Positions 50,228 to 58,358 of a stretch of 64,000 nucleotides of DNA are shown one piece after another. A model generated the notes under the pieces. It worked only from the letters and a program-made list of their open reading frames with translations, made no database searches and was not told the origin of the DNA. The stretch is from Companilactobacillus kedongensis (GTDB lineage Bacteria > Bacillota > Bacilli > Lactobacillales > Lactobacillaceae). Made by a program: the position numbers and the translations under genes. The stretch is from NCBI RefSeq assembly GCF_003946625.1, contig NZ_RHOR01000003.1, positions 62,001-126,000 on the forward strand. The letters are read 5' to 3'. Each line of letters starts with the position of its first letter. Position 1 is the stretch's first letter.

Positions 50228-51256
50228 TTATTTAGAAAGTAATAAATCTACTAAAGGTTCAGCATCTATTTTGCCTAAGTTACCAGCAATATCGACACTA
50301 TCTAGACTAGCAATCAAACTATCTTTATCGAATTTAGTATTTATCAAGGCATCTTCAAGAACTGAAGGTTTACCACCAGTAATGAAATCGCCATAGATTT
50401 TAATATTTGAAATTTCGTTATTGTCATTTAATGAGAAATTGAAGGCAACAGTACCGATATCAAAATGTTTTGAAACATAGTTTGTAAATCCAGGGTTCTT
50501 ACCATAGTTCCATTCGTCAGTATCATATTTTGCGGCTAGACGAGAATCAATGATCTCCCAATCATGATCTGTCAAAGTGTAAGTTTCAATATCATCTAAT
50601 GAGTCGGCCTTGAAGATACGTTTCAATAGTTCAAGTTTGAAATGATCAGCATCCATACTCTTGAATGGTTCGTCTAAGTATTCTTTGATGTTAGTAATAC
50701 GGCTGTTAACTGATTTAACACCTTTTGATTCAAGCTTATCTTGTTCAGGTGTTAGCACTTCACTGGCTGTTTGCATATCAAGATCAAACATCAATGTACC
50801 ACCAGCAGCATATGAATCCCCAACTTTAAACATAGTCATTCCGGAGAATTTCTTACCATCAATAACGATGTCATTTCTACCACGCATTTCAGCACCAGTG
50901 GCTCCCATGTCATGTAAAGCATCAATAATAGGTTGAGCGAAGAATTTGTAATCACCAAAGTGATCGTCGTTTCCAATAATAATATTTTCAAAAATCATAT
51001 TTCCATAATCATGATAGACGGCACCACCACCAGAAGTACGTCTAACTAGTTGAATATTTTTCTCTTTTAAATAGGGAAAGTTTACTTCAGCATAGGCGTT
51101 TTGATTCACACCGACGATAACCGAAGGATTGTTGATATACATAATTAAACCGTGACCCTTTAACTTCAGATCATTTACTAAATAGTTGTCTAATGATTGA
51201 TTAACAATTGCATTGTAAACAGGTTTCTTATTCTTTGATGTATCAATAAAGAACAT
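50228..51256 (-). CDS. lplA: Lipoate--protein ligase A
   Basis: A 342-residue enzyme that activates lipoate with ATP and attaches it to E2 or GcvH lysines. RRTSGGGAVYHDYGNM (about 72-87), the catalytic lysine region DIVIDGKKFSG near 130, and the C-terminal accessory domain (about 245-340) are present. The cell appears to depend on scavenged lipoate. AGGGAG precedes the ATG. A single-gene unit with no adjacent dehydrogenase genes. Confidence 0.95.
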   Translation of the reverse strand: MFFIDTSKNKKPVYNAIVNQSLDNYLVNDLKLKGHGLIMYINNPSVIVGVNQNAYAEVNFPYLKEKNIQLVRRTSGGGAVYHDYGNMIFENIIIGNDDHFGDYKFFAQPIIDALHDMGATGAEMRGRNDIVIDGKKFSGMTMFKVGDSYAAGGTLMFDLDMQTASEVLTPEQDKLESKGVKSVNSRITNIKEYLDEPFKSMDADHFKLELLKRIFKADSLDDIETYTLTDHDWEIIDSRLAAKYDTDEWNYGKNPGFTNYVSKHFDIGTVAFNFSLNDNNEISNIKIYGDFITGGKPSVLEDALINTKFDKDSLIASLDSVDIAGNLGKIDAEPLVDLLLSK

Positions 51257-51387
51257 CTAATCACACTCCCTTTAAAAATTATGACACGTTTCAATTGTAA
51301 GCCTTAACAAGTTAAAAGAAAACGTGTTTTAATTTGATATAGATTCTGTTACCCTTAACTTGAAAACTGAATTGGAGGAAAGAAGAT

Positions 51388-52815
51388 ATGACTGATCGTT
51401 TGGAAGCATCTGCATGCACGTCAATTTTAGTTGGCAAAAAGGCAAGTATGGATGGCTCTACCTTGATTGCAAGAAATGAAGATAGACATGCCGCAATTGA
51501 AGGTAAAAGGCTTATTGCTCAACCTGCTGTTTCAGGTCGTGAGGAAACCTATGTTTCACCATATAATAAGTTAACAGTTCCATTACCAGAAAGCGGTTAC
51601 AGATATATTTCTATGCCTAACTTAGATCAAACCGCAGGACCTAATGAGGAAAACGGTTTTAACGAGAAAAATGTTGGTGAAAGTGCTACTGAAAGTATTT
51701 TCGCTAACGAACATGTATTGGCACTAGATCCGTTTATTAAAAACGGTTTAGCCGAAGATTCATTGTTAACATTGGTACTACCATTTATTGATTCAGCAAG
51801 AGATGGTGTTCGTTATTTGGGTGAATTGGTTAAGAAATACGGTTCAGCTGAAGGTAACGGAGTTCAATTTAATGATAAAGATGAAGTTTGGTACATGGAA
51901 ATTGTAACTGGACATCAATGGGTAGCCGTACGTATCCCTGATGATTGTTACGCCGTTACAGGTAACCAAACATCAATCCAAAATATTGATTTCAATGACA
52001 CCAAGAACTATATGTGGGCTGATGGCATTCAAGAATTTGTTAAAGACAACAATTTGAATCCTGATTTTGAAGGTTTCAATTTCCGTCGTATTTTTGGTAC
52101 GGACACAGAATTTGACCGTCACTACAACACACCAAGAGTTTGGTATGCACAAAAATACTTCAATCCATCAATCGAACAAGATCCTGAATCATCAGACATG
52201 CCATTTATTCGTAAGGCAGAATTCAAGATCACACCAGAGGATATCCAATTTGTTTTAGGATCACATTACAATGAAACAAAATTTGATCCGCTAGGTACAG
52301 GCTGTGAAAAAGACAAGCATATCTATCGTTCAATTTCTCTAGCACGTACAGCTCAATCACACGTATTACAAATGCGTGATTCAGACAAGAATGGTGCCGC
52401 AGCAGTTGAATGGGTCTCATTAGGTGTTCCATCATTCTGTCCATACGTACCAGTATTTGGTAATGTTACCGATATTGATTCATCATACACAGACGTTCCA
52501 GAAAAACTAGATCTAAAGAGCGCCTATTGGATTTATGAAACATTAGCAATGTTAGTTGAATCACATTATAAAGAATTTATCCAAGATGATATCGACTACA
52601 GAAAAGAATTGTCAGAGTGGGCACATAGAAAGATCGATGAAGTCGATAAAAAAGCCGTTACAATGTCAGGTGACGAATTAACAAGTTACTTAACAGAACA
52701 AAATAAAGAAATTGTAAAACACTACAACGATAAGACTAAAGAATTAATGGCAAGCCTTGTTACTAAGGGAACAGAGTTGTCTAAGTTACAATTTGTTGCC
52801 GGACAATGGCTTTAG
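51388..52815 (+). CDS. pepD: C69-family dipeptidase
   Basis: A 475-residue N-terminal nucleophile hydrolase. After a short propeptide (MTDRLEASA) the mature N-terminus is C10 in ACTSILVG, then STLIARNED. This is the lactobacillus PepD family, broad-specificity dipeptidases active in the cytosol. GGAGGAAAG precedes the ATG. Its TAG stop codon forms part of a family B element (52812 onward), as seen at the other family B location. Confidence 0.94.
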   Translation: MTDRLEASACTSILVGKKASMDGSTLIARNEDRHAAIEGKRLIAQPAVSGREETYVSPYNKLTVPLPESGYRYISMPNLDQTAGPNEENGFNEKNVGESATESIFANEHVLALDPFIKNGLAEDSLLTLVLPFIDSARDGVRYLGELVKKYGSAEGNGVQFNDKDEVWYMEIVTGHQWVAVRIPDDCYAVTGNQTSIQNIDFNDTKNYMWADGIQEFVKDNNLNPDFEGFNFRRIFGTDTEFDRHYNTPRVWYAQKYFNPSIEQDPESSDMPFIRKAEFKITPEDIQFVLGSHYNETKFDPLGTGCEKDKHIYRSISLARTAQSHVLQMRDSDKNGAAAVEWVSLGVPSFCPYVPVFGNVTDIDSSYTDVPEKLDLKSAYWIYETLAMLVESHYKEFIQDDIDYRKELSEWAHRKIDEVDKKAVTMSGDELTSYLTEQNKEIVKHYNDKTKELMASLVTKGTELSKLQFVAGQWL

Positions 52816-52975
52816 AGCGTGTCAATTGGCTGGTTAGACCTTGAGCATTACCCAGGTTAAAGATAATGGCGATTTATGCCATTGTCTTTAACCGTAGTAA
52901 GCGCAGAGGTTTGCCAATTGTAAACGCGTTTAGTAAGCGCAGAAAGTTGCCTTGTGCAGCTCGTTTAATAAGAGC
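52812..52975 (+). repeat. Family B 3'-end element, single copy
   Basis: It starts at the pepD stop codon (TTTAGAGCGTG). It shares with the array at 30688 the words GAGCATTACC.AGG, CGTAGTAAGCGCAGA and GTTGCCTTG.G.AGCTCGTTT, in the same order. The central hairpin GTTAAAGA.AATGGC/GCCATTGTCTTTAAC differs in sequence but stays paired. A GTAAGCGCAGA segment is duplicated within it. Confidence 0.82.
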
Positions 52976-53011
52976 AAATCCAAATCTTTAAATCTAAAAT
53001 CACCATAAATA

Positions 53012-53045
53012 AAGGGGAACATATCTGTATAAGATATGCTCCCTT
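53012..53045 (+). terminator. Rho-independent terminator beyond the family B copy
   Basis: AAGGGGAACATATC / GATATGCTCCCTT hairpin followed by ATTTTG. It ends the pepD transcript after the repeat. The next 210 bases up to sdaAB show no further feature I can support. Confidence 0.82.
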
Positions 53046-53259
53046 ATTTTGTGCAAATAATAGAACAAAAACAGTCAAGAATCATTGATATAAATATCTG
53101 TGATTTTTTTCACACGTTCTGTTGTTTTCGGCTCAACCAAGCGGTAATATGACTAAGGAGTGGTAAATTCAAAGGCTATTTTGCGTGAACATATGTCTAA
53201 TAAATTTATCTAAAATGGGGAAAATGATTTGCCAGAAATATGAAATAAGGGAGTAAATT

Positions 53260-53931
53260 ATGAAAGATTTACGTTTTAATAGTGTTTTTGACATTATAGG
53301 TCCTGTTATGGTCGGACCAAGCAGTTCGCATACAGCGGGTGCCGCTAGAATTGGTAAAGTGGTACGCAGTATTTTTGGCGAAGAGCCTGAAAAAATAACG
53401 ATCGATCTGTATGAGTCGTTTGCTAAAACTTACCGTGGTCATGGAACTGATGTGGCTATCGTCGGAGGTTTATTAGGCATGGAGCCTGACGATGAGCGAT
53501 TGGCGGATTCCCTAAAAATTGCTTATGACAAAGGTATAAAAGTTGCCTTTGTTCCTAAGAGCGACAAGGTCGATCATCCTAATACAACTAAAATAACAAT
53601 GGTCAAAGGTGACCGTAAATTAACCGTTACAGGTGTTTCGATCGGTGGCGGTAATATTCAGATTTCTGAGATCAATGGTTTCAAGATCTCACTAAGTATG
53701 GGTACACCGACTTACATAACGATTCATCAAGACGTGGCTGGTATGATCGCCAAAGTAACAGATGTCTTTTCTAACCGTGATATCAATATCGGTACGATGA
53801 CTGTTACCCGTGAATCTAAAGGTGAGAAAGCTATTATGATCATTGAAGTTGACGACCGCAAAGATCATGAAGAAATTTTGGAAAAATTAAAATCACTAAA
53901 AAATATGGACAATGTTACGTTCTTTGAATAG
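53260..53931 (+). CDS. sdaAB: L-serine dehydratase, beta subunit
   Basis: A 223-residue subunit of the iron-sulfur L-serine deaminase, which makes pyruvate and ammonia. DIIGPVMVGPSSSHTAGAARIG (about 10-31) is the family signature; the C-terminal ACT domain begins near 150 (YITIHQDVAGMIAKVTDVF). AGGGAG precedes the ATG. The alpha subunit gene follows after 11 bases. Confidence 0.96.
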   Translation: MKDLRFNSVFDIIGPVMVGPSSSHTAGAARIGKVVRSIFGEEPEKITIDLYESFAKTYRGHGTDVAIVGGLLGMEPDDERLADSLKIAYDKGIKVAFVPKSDKVDHPNTTKITMVKGDRKLTVTGVSIGGGNIQISEINGFKISLSMGTPTYITIHQDVAGMIAKVTDVFSNRDINIGTMTVTRESKGEKAIMIIEVDDRKDHEEILEKLKSLKNMDNVTFFE

Positions 53932-53942
53932 GAGGATATATT

Positions 53943-54809
53943 ATGTTTTATACAGTTAAGGATTTAATTGAACAAAGTCATGACTATCCTTCAATCGCAG
54001 ATCTGATGATCACTGTTGAGGCTGAAAATACTGGTCGCAGTAAGGATAAGATCCGTTCTTTGATGGAGCGTAATCTTGAAGCCATGGAGCATTCTGTTAA
54101 ACAAGGAATAGCTGGAGTTAAATCAGTTACCGGATTGACAGGCGGGGATGCCAAAAGAATGGACGCATATATTGATGACGGTGATTTCTTGAGTGGTAAA
54201 CCGATTCTTGAAGCCGTGAGAAATGCTATTGCGGTCAATGAAGTTAATGCCAAAATGGGTTTGATCTGTGCAACGCCAACTGCTGGTAGTGCCGGAGTTT
54301 TGGCTGGAGTTTTGATGGCAGTTCGTGATCGTTTGAAGATGACCAGAGATGAACAAGTAGATTTCTTGTTTGTTGCCGGTGCATTTGGCCTTGCGATTGC
54401 CAATAATTCGTCGATTGCTGGAGCTGAAGGCGGTTGCCAAGCAGAAGTAGGATCAGCCAGTGCAATGGCTGCAGCAGCCTTAGTTTGCGCTAAAGGTGGT
54501 ACTGCTGATCAAGCAGGATATGCTGTTGCAATAACTTTGCAAAATATGATGGGCTTGATTTGTGATCCAGTAGCTGGATTAGTTGAAGTTCCTTGTGTTA
54601 AAAGAAATGCCTTAGGATCATCTCAAGCAATGATTTCTGCCGATATGGCTTTGGCTGGAATTAAGAATGTTATTCCAGTCGATGAAGTTGTAGAAGCAAT
54701 GCATCGAGTTGGACAACAGATGCCATCGATCTTCAAAGAAACTGCTGAAGGTGGTTTAGCAACTACGCCAACTGCCTTGAAATTGAAGAAAGAAATTTTT
54801 GGAGATTAA
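53943..54809 (+). CDS. sdaAA: L-serine dehydratase, alpha subunit
   Basis: A 288-residue subunit carrying the 4Fe-4S cluster. Conserved parts are CATPTAGSAGVLAGVLM (about 108-124), GAEGGCQAEVGSASAMAAA (about 160-178), and CDPVAGLVEVPCVKRN (about 213-228), with the cluster cysteines. AGGAGG overlaps the end of sdaAB; the two genes are co-translated. A terminator follows at 54828. Confidence 0.96.
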   Translation: MFYTVKDLIEQSHDYPSIADLMITVEAENTGRSKDKIRSLMERNLEAMEHSVKQGIAGVKSVTGLTGGDAKRMDAYIDDGDFLSGKPILEAVRNAIAVNEVNAKMGLICATPTAGSAGVLAGVLMAVRDRLKMTRDEQVDFLFVAGAFGLAIANNSSIAGAEGGCQAEVGSASAMAAAALVCAKGGTADQAGYAVAITLQNMMGLICDPVAGLVEVPCVKRNALGSSQAMISADMALAGIKNVIPVDEVVEAMHRVGQQMPSIFKETAEGGLATTPTALKLKKEIFGD

Positions 54810-54827
54810 TAATAGATAATTTAACTA

Positions 54828-54861
54828 GGAATATGCCGAAAAATATAAATCGGTATATTCC
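54828..54861 (+). terminator. Rho-independent terminator of sdaAB-sdaAA
   Basis: GGAATATGCCGA / TCGGTATATTCC hairpin followed by T7. Confidence 0.9.
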
Positions 54862-55052
54862 TTTTTTTATTCCATGATAATTTATCATTTAAGCTTGTCG
54901 TACCAGCATATATAGGAAGAAAAACACTTTACAAATATCTTTCGTGAAATTTTTCATAAGTTCTTTTATAACTCTTGTGACATTTTGAGGTCTATAATGA
55001 ATATTGGAGAAGTCCCGAGTAGGGCTCAAAATCAATGAAAGGTAGCGAAGGT

Positions 55053-55574
55053 ATGCGGGGATATAAAAATTCAGAAGAATTAATTGACCAAATAAAAGAG
55101 AGTTATCATAAATTCATTGATGAATATCAGGGTATTACAGATGGTGTTGCAGATGACAGAATAGAACAAGTTGAGAAGACACCACGAGAAATGCTCTCTT
55201 ATCAAGTCGGGTGGATTAACATGATTCTTTCTTGGGAAAAGATGGAAGAAGGCGGTGGAGAGATCACAACTCCAACACCTGGATATAAGTGGGATCAAAT
55301 GCGTGAGTTGTATCATGACTTCAACGTAAAGTATGGTTCTGATGGTTTGAATAATGAGGAAGAAGAACTCAAAAAGGTCGTTACAGAATTGATTGCTTGG
55401 GTAGATCACATGTCTGCAGACGAGTTGTTCAAACCAGGTGAAAGAAAGTGGGCTACAACTAAAGCAATGTGGCCAGTAGCAAAATGGATCAGGATCAATA
55501 CTATTTCACCATTTACTAACTATAGTCGTCAGGTTAGAAAGTGGAAGAATTATAATTTAAGACAAAGAGCATAG
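55053..55574 (+). CDS. ClbS/DfsB-family protein (DUF1706)
   Basis: A 173-residue helical protein of the DinB-like ClbS/DfsB family: MRGYKNSEELIDQIKESY at the start, QVGWINMILSWE near 50, ATTKAMWPVAKWIRINTISPF near 133. ClbS protects colibactin producers by hydrolysing the toxin's cyclopropane, but most members have no known role. ATG 55035 would add six residues; AAAGG before ATG 55053 is a better fit, though neither is ideal. A single-gene unit followed by element A12. Confidence 0.85.
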   Translation: MRGYKNSEELIDQIKESYHKFIDEYQGITDGVADDRIEQVEKTPREMLSYQVGWINMILSWEKMEEGGGEITTPTPGYKWDQMRELYHDFNVKYGSDGLNNEEEELKKVVTELIAWVDHMSADELFKPGERKWATTKAMWPVAKWIRINTISPFTNYSRQVRKWKNYNLRQRA

Positions 55575-55587
55575 TGTTTGTGTTTCC

Positions 55588-55749
55588 GGTATCGAAGGAT
55601 TCGACCTGTGGTAGGACCGTCTTCAGCCAAGGTCTGAAGACTCGATTTTGAACTTTGCACAGTACGCAAATTTCAAAATACGTCCATTCTGTAAGAACGA
55701 CTTCGTCGTCCTAACAGAATTATCACCACTGGTCGCATCCTTCGATACC
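55588..55749 (+). repeat. Family A element, copy A12 (forward)
   Basis: The closing stem GGTATCGAAGGATTCGACC pairs with GGTCGCATCCTTCGATACC (one mismatch). Hairpins are GTCTTCAG/CTGAAGAC (loop CCAAGG), a core ATTTTGAA/TTCAAAAT (G-C changed to A-T against other copies), and ACGAC/GTCGT framed by CTGT/ACAG. Confidence 0.9.
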
Positions 55750-55776
55750 TCTTTGTTTATACGTATACAAATTAAT

Positions 55777-55817
55777 ATCTCCACAGTAATCGGATTTTAT
55801 CTGAATGCTGTGGAGAT
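55777..55817. terminator. Bidirectional Rho-independent terminator
   Basis: ATCTCCACAG / CTGTGGAGAT hairpin with internal ATC.GA pairs, followed by T7 and preceded by an A/T-rich run. Confidence 0.85.
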
Positions 55818-55848
55818 TTTTTTATTTTAAAATATAAAATGATATCTA

Positions 55849-56020
55849 GCCAAAGGATGAGAGTAATGGAACCAGTTGTGCAAGTGGAGTAGAACGGTGT
55901 AACCGTTCGTACTCCACCGACGATTCTGAGATTTGCGTAAGCAAAGCTCAAAATCGAGCCGAGAGACCGAGGCTCTCGGCGTTCGCATAACAGGTGGAAT
56001 TACTCCCATCCTTTAGCGGC
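55849..56020 (-). repeat. Family A element, copy A13 (reverse)
   Basis: Subtype 2. Outer stem AAAGGATG.GAGTAAT / ATTACTC.CATCCTTT. An extended arm GGAGTA.AACGGT/ACCGTT.GTACTCC replaces the short AGTGGAGT arm of sister copies. Variable hairpin GCCGAGAG/CTCTCGGC. It lies beyond the terminator of the anion permease gene. Confidence 0.9.
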
Positions 56021-56024
56021 ACAT

Positions 56025-56055
56025 AAAAAGCCACCAAACAAAAAAGTTTGATGGC
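56025..56055 (-). terminator. Rho-independent terminator of the anion permease gene
   Basis: On the minus strand GCCATCAAAC / GTTTGGTGGC followed by TTTTTATG, 6 bases after the stop. Element A13 begins just beyond it. Confidence 0.85.
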
Positions 56056-56061
56056 ATATAC

Positions 56062-57171
56062 TTATTGGAATAGGTCGATCATAAAGTAACCGATCGTTCC
56101 GATGATTATTAGCATTGTAAAGTTAATGATTGAGAATGCAAGTAAATACTTGCCAGGATTCTTTTTAAAGAAGAATTTGTATTGCTTAAAAGCCAATAAG
56201 TTAGCTAATGATGCAACAACAGTTCCCAGACCACCAATATTTGTACCTAAGAAGATAGCATGAACATAAGTAGAAAACTTGGAAACTAAGATAGTGGTTG
56301 GAACGTTACTGATAAATTGGCTGGTGATGATCGAAGTTAGGTAAGCACTTGTTCTTGTTTGAATGAAACCTGACAAGTGACTTACGATCTGCGGATCACG
56401 ATTAATATTTCCCACCGCGATGAAGAAGCACATGAAAATCAACACGATGGAGTAATCAACCGACTTTAAAATATTCGGATTTATAAAAACTACTAGCAAA
56501 AGAGCCGCAACCAGTGATCCCCACATAGGGATAACTGAGAAAATTCCTAGGAAAATGATAACTGTAACGAAGGCTGAAAGAGCCAAACTAGGAATATTCA
56601 ATTCAACTGCAGTCAATTGTGACAACTCGATTTTATCCTTTGGAAAGAAGCGAGTTATTGCAAAAATTGCTAGAAAGTTGACGATAGTTATTGGCGCTGA
56701 CATAACGAAGAACTGCATGATCCCTAAATTATAGTGAGTCAATAAGAACAAGTTATGTGTATTACCAAAGGGAGTAAATATACTTCCTAGGTTAGCTGCC
56801 ATAGCTATAATTATGACTGGATAAATCGGATTTATCTTTATGTGCTTAGATAGTTCATAGAATAATGGTACTAATGTCAAAATAGTAACATCGTTTGTTA
56901 AGAACATAGCTCCGAAGAATGCCAGTGATGCTAAAGTTAGCATCATTTGTTGTGTGGTCTTAGCTTTGTTAGTTAAGTAAGCCGCATAATATTTCAAGAA
57001 ATCCAGATAATCATAAATTTGAATGATTATCATCATTGAAAGTAAAGACGCAATCGTCTTCCAATTTATATCCATTAGTCGCGGCGGACTGATGAAAATT
57101 GAGGTAAGGATCGCCGCAGTACCGGCGATCCACAGCACCTTATCTGAAAATACTCGTTTCAAAACTGACAT
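56062..57171 (-). CDS. SLC13/ArsB-NhaD-type ion transporter
   Basis: A 369-residue membrane protein with about ten helices of the ion-transporter superfamily (ArsB, NhaD, citrate/succinate carriers). Conserved half-repeats are AMFLTNDVTILTLVPL near 92-107 and SQFISNVPTTILVSKF near 282, plus NLGSIFTPFGNTHNL near 132 and GTNIGGLGTVVASLANLLAF near 310. Which ion it carries (arsenite, Na+ or an organic anion) cannot be told. AGGGG precedes the ATG. Confidence 0.88.
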   Translation of the reverse strand: MSVLKRVFSDKVLWIAGTAAILTSIFISPPRLMDINWKTIASLLSMMIIIQIYDYLDFLKYYAAYLTNKAKTTQQMMLTLASLAFFGAMFLTNDVTILTLVPLFYELSKHIKINPIYPVIIIAMAANLGSIFTPFGNTHNLFLLTHYNLGIMQFFVMSAPITIVNFLAIFAITRFFPKDKIELSQLTAVELNIPSLALSAFVTVIIFLGIFSVIPMWGSLVAALLLVVFINPNILKSVDYSIVLIFMCFFIAVGNINRDPQIVSHLSGFIQTRTSAYLTSIITSQFISNVPTTILVSKFSTYVHAIFLGTNIGGLGTVVASLANLLAFKQYKFFFKKNPGKYLLAFSIINFTMLIIIGTIGYFMIDLFQ

Positions 57172-57361
57172 TAACGTTTCCCCTAATAAAAGAAATACCT
57201 CTAACTAGTATAAAGAATATTTGTTGTTTGAAAAAGGTAAATATGTAACTTTTTAATATTTTACCGTTTAAATCTTAAATTTTAAGAAAATATTGCCTAT
57301 TAAAAACCTTATTCATTGTAACTTAGTTATACTAGATAGCAATAACAAGGAGGTAGATAAA

Positions 57362-57514
57362 ATGTATCTATTATTAATATTCTTAACGTTTATTGTCGGA
57401 ATTGCCATTGCCACAGTATCATTTAAAGCTAAGAAAGAATCATTATATTACCTTCTCCTATCAACAGGGACTATGATGTTCTTTTTAGGAATTTATATGG
57501 TGATCCCGCAATAA
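57362..57514 (+). CDS. Small two-helix membrane protein
   Basis: A 50-residue protein with two hydrophobic helices (about 2-20 and 29-47) separated by KAKKES. AAGGAGG, 9 bases before ATG 57362, is a very good ribosome site and rejects the longer frame from 57293. Family unknown. The next small membrane gene follows after 64 bases. Confidence 0.7.
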   Translation: MYLLLIFLTFIVGIAIATVSFKAKKESLYYLLLSTGTMMFFLGIYMVIPQ

Positions 57515-57578
57515 AAGTAGTGCGCTTTTAGACTCATCTTGGTATAATTCTCTTAATTTAAATGTGGGGGAAACGCCT

Positions 57579-57779
57579 ATGATGAAAATACGCATAGCGC
57601 TTTTAATTTTAGTATCAATGCTCATAACAATTACTGAAATGACAATTAATCCGATGTTCTACTTGGGAAGGATCTTCTTGGTATTTTCAGTAGCAGTCGC
57701 AGTTCTTGCAGGATTTAATTTTATAAAAGCAAATTGGCAAATGACTAATGAAGATGATGATTTACCTGATCCAGAATAG
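57579..57779 (+). CDS. Small two-helix membrane protein
   Basis: A 66-residue protein with two hydrophobic helices (about 4-20 and 26-50) and an acidic C-terminus (NEDDDLPDPE). GTGGGGG precedes ATG 57579. TATAAT at 57543-57548 could be its own promoter. Family unknown. Confidence 0.65.
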   Translation: MMKIRIALLILVSMLITITEMTINPMFYLGRIFLVFSVAVAVLAGFNFIKANWQMTNEDDDLPDPE

Positions 57780-57787
57780 AATGAATA

Positions 57788-57819
57788 AACCACGTGTTTG
57801 CGTATGCAGATGCGTGGTT
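57788..57819 (+). terminator. Probable Rho-independent terminator
   Basis: AACCACG / CGTGGTT hairpin with a long loop that can form inner pairs, followed by TTTTAGTAGTATTT. Weaker than the other terminators here. Confidence 0.6.
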
Positions 57820-57872
57820 TTTAGTAGTATTTAGGTAGTATGATGATTTCAAAATTATTTAAGGGGAGCAAT

Positions 57873-58358
57873 ATGGATAAAATTGAGAAATTACCCAAAG
57901 ATATAAAAACAATTTGGCGCATAAATGTATTTATAGATTTTCTTCTTTTTTTAATTGTTTTATCGGCATTAGTTATCATTGCAGTTTTTCTTCCTGAAGA
58001 GGGGCAGCACCTTGTTGAAATAGGTCAGATGATTGTAGGTATTGTGGCAATCGTCGTGTTGGCTGGAGAACTTATATTGATACCTTATCGCTGGAATTTT
58101 TGGACGTATTATATTGATGAACGACAAGTTGAACTACATAAAGGATTCTTTTTTAGAAAACAAATAATTATTCCGATTGCTAGGGTCCAGAATGTGACCT
58201 TGAAGCAAGGACCGATTTTACGGATCAAGGATCTACAAAAGGTGATCGTAGTGACTGCCGCCGGTAAAAGCGAGATCGAAGGTATTAAAGCATCTCAAGC
58301 TGAAACATTAAAGGAACTACTGATGAAGCTGGCTCAGGAGGCAAAAAATGATGTCTAA
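57873..58358 (+). CDS. YdbS-like membrane protein with bacterial PH domain
   Basis: A 161-residue protein with two helices (about 18-40 and 52-72), then a bPH2 domain (about 78-155) with YYIDERQVELHKGFFFRKQIIIPIARVQNVTLKQGP. This matches YdbS of B. subtilis, whose ydbS-ydbT pair gives resistance to some bacteriocins and antimicrobials. AAGGGGAG fits ATG 57873. It overlaps the following ydbT-like gene by 11 bases, so the two are coupled. Confidence 0.88.
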   Translation: MDKIEKLPKDIKTIWRINVFIDFLLFLIVLSALVIIAVFLPEEGQHLVEIGQMIVGIVAIVVLAGELILIPYRWNFWTYYIDERQVELHKGFFFRKQIIIPIARVQNVTLKQGPILRIKDLQKVIVVTAAGKSEIEGIKASQAETLKELLMKLAQEAKNDV

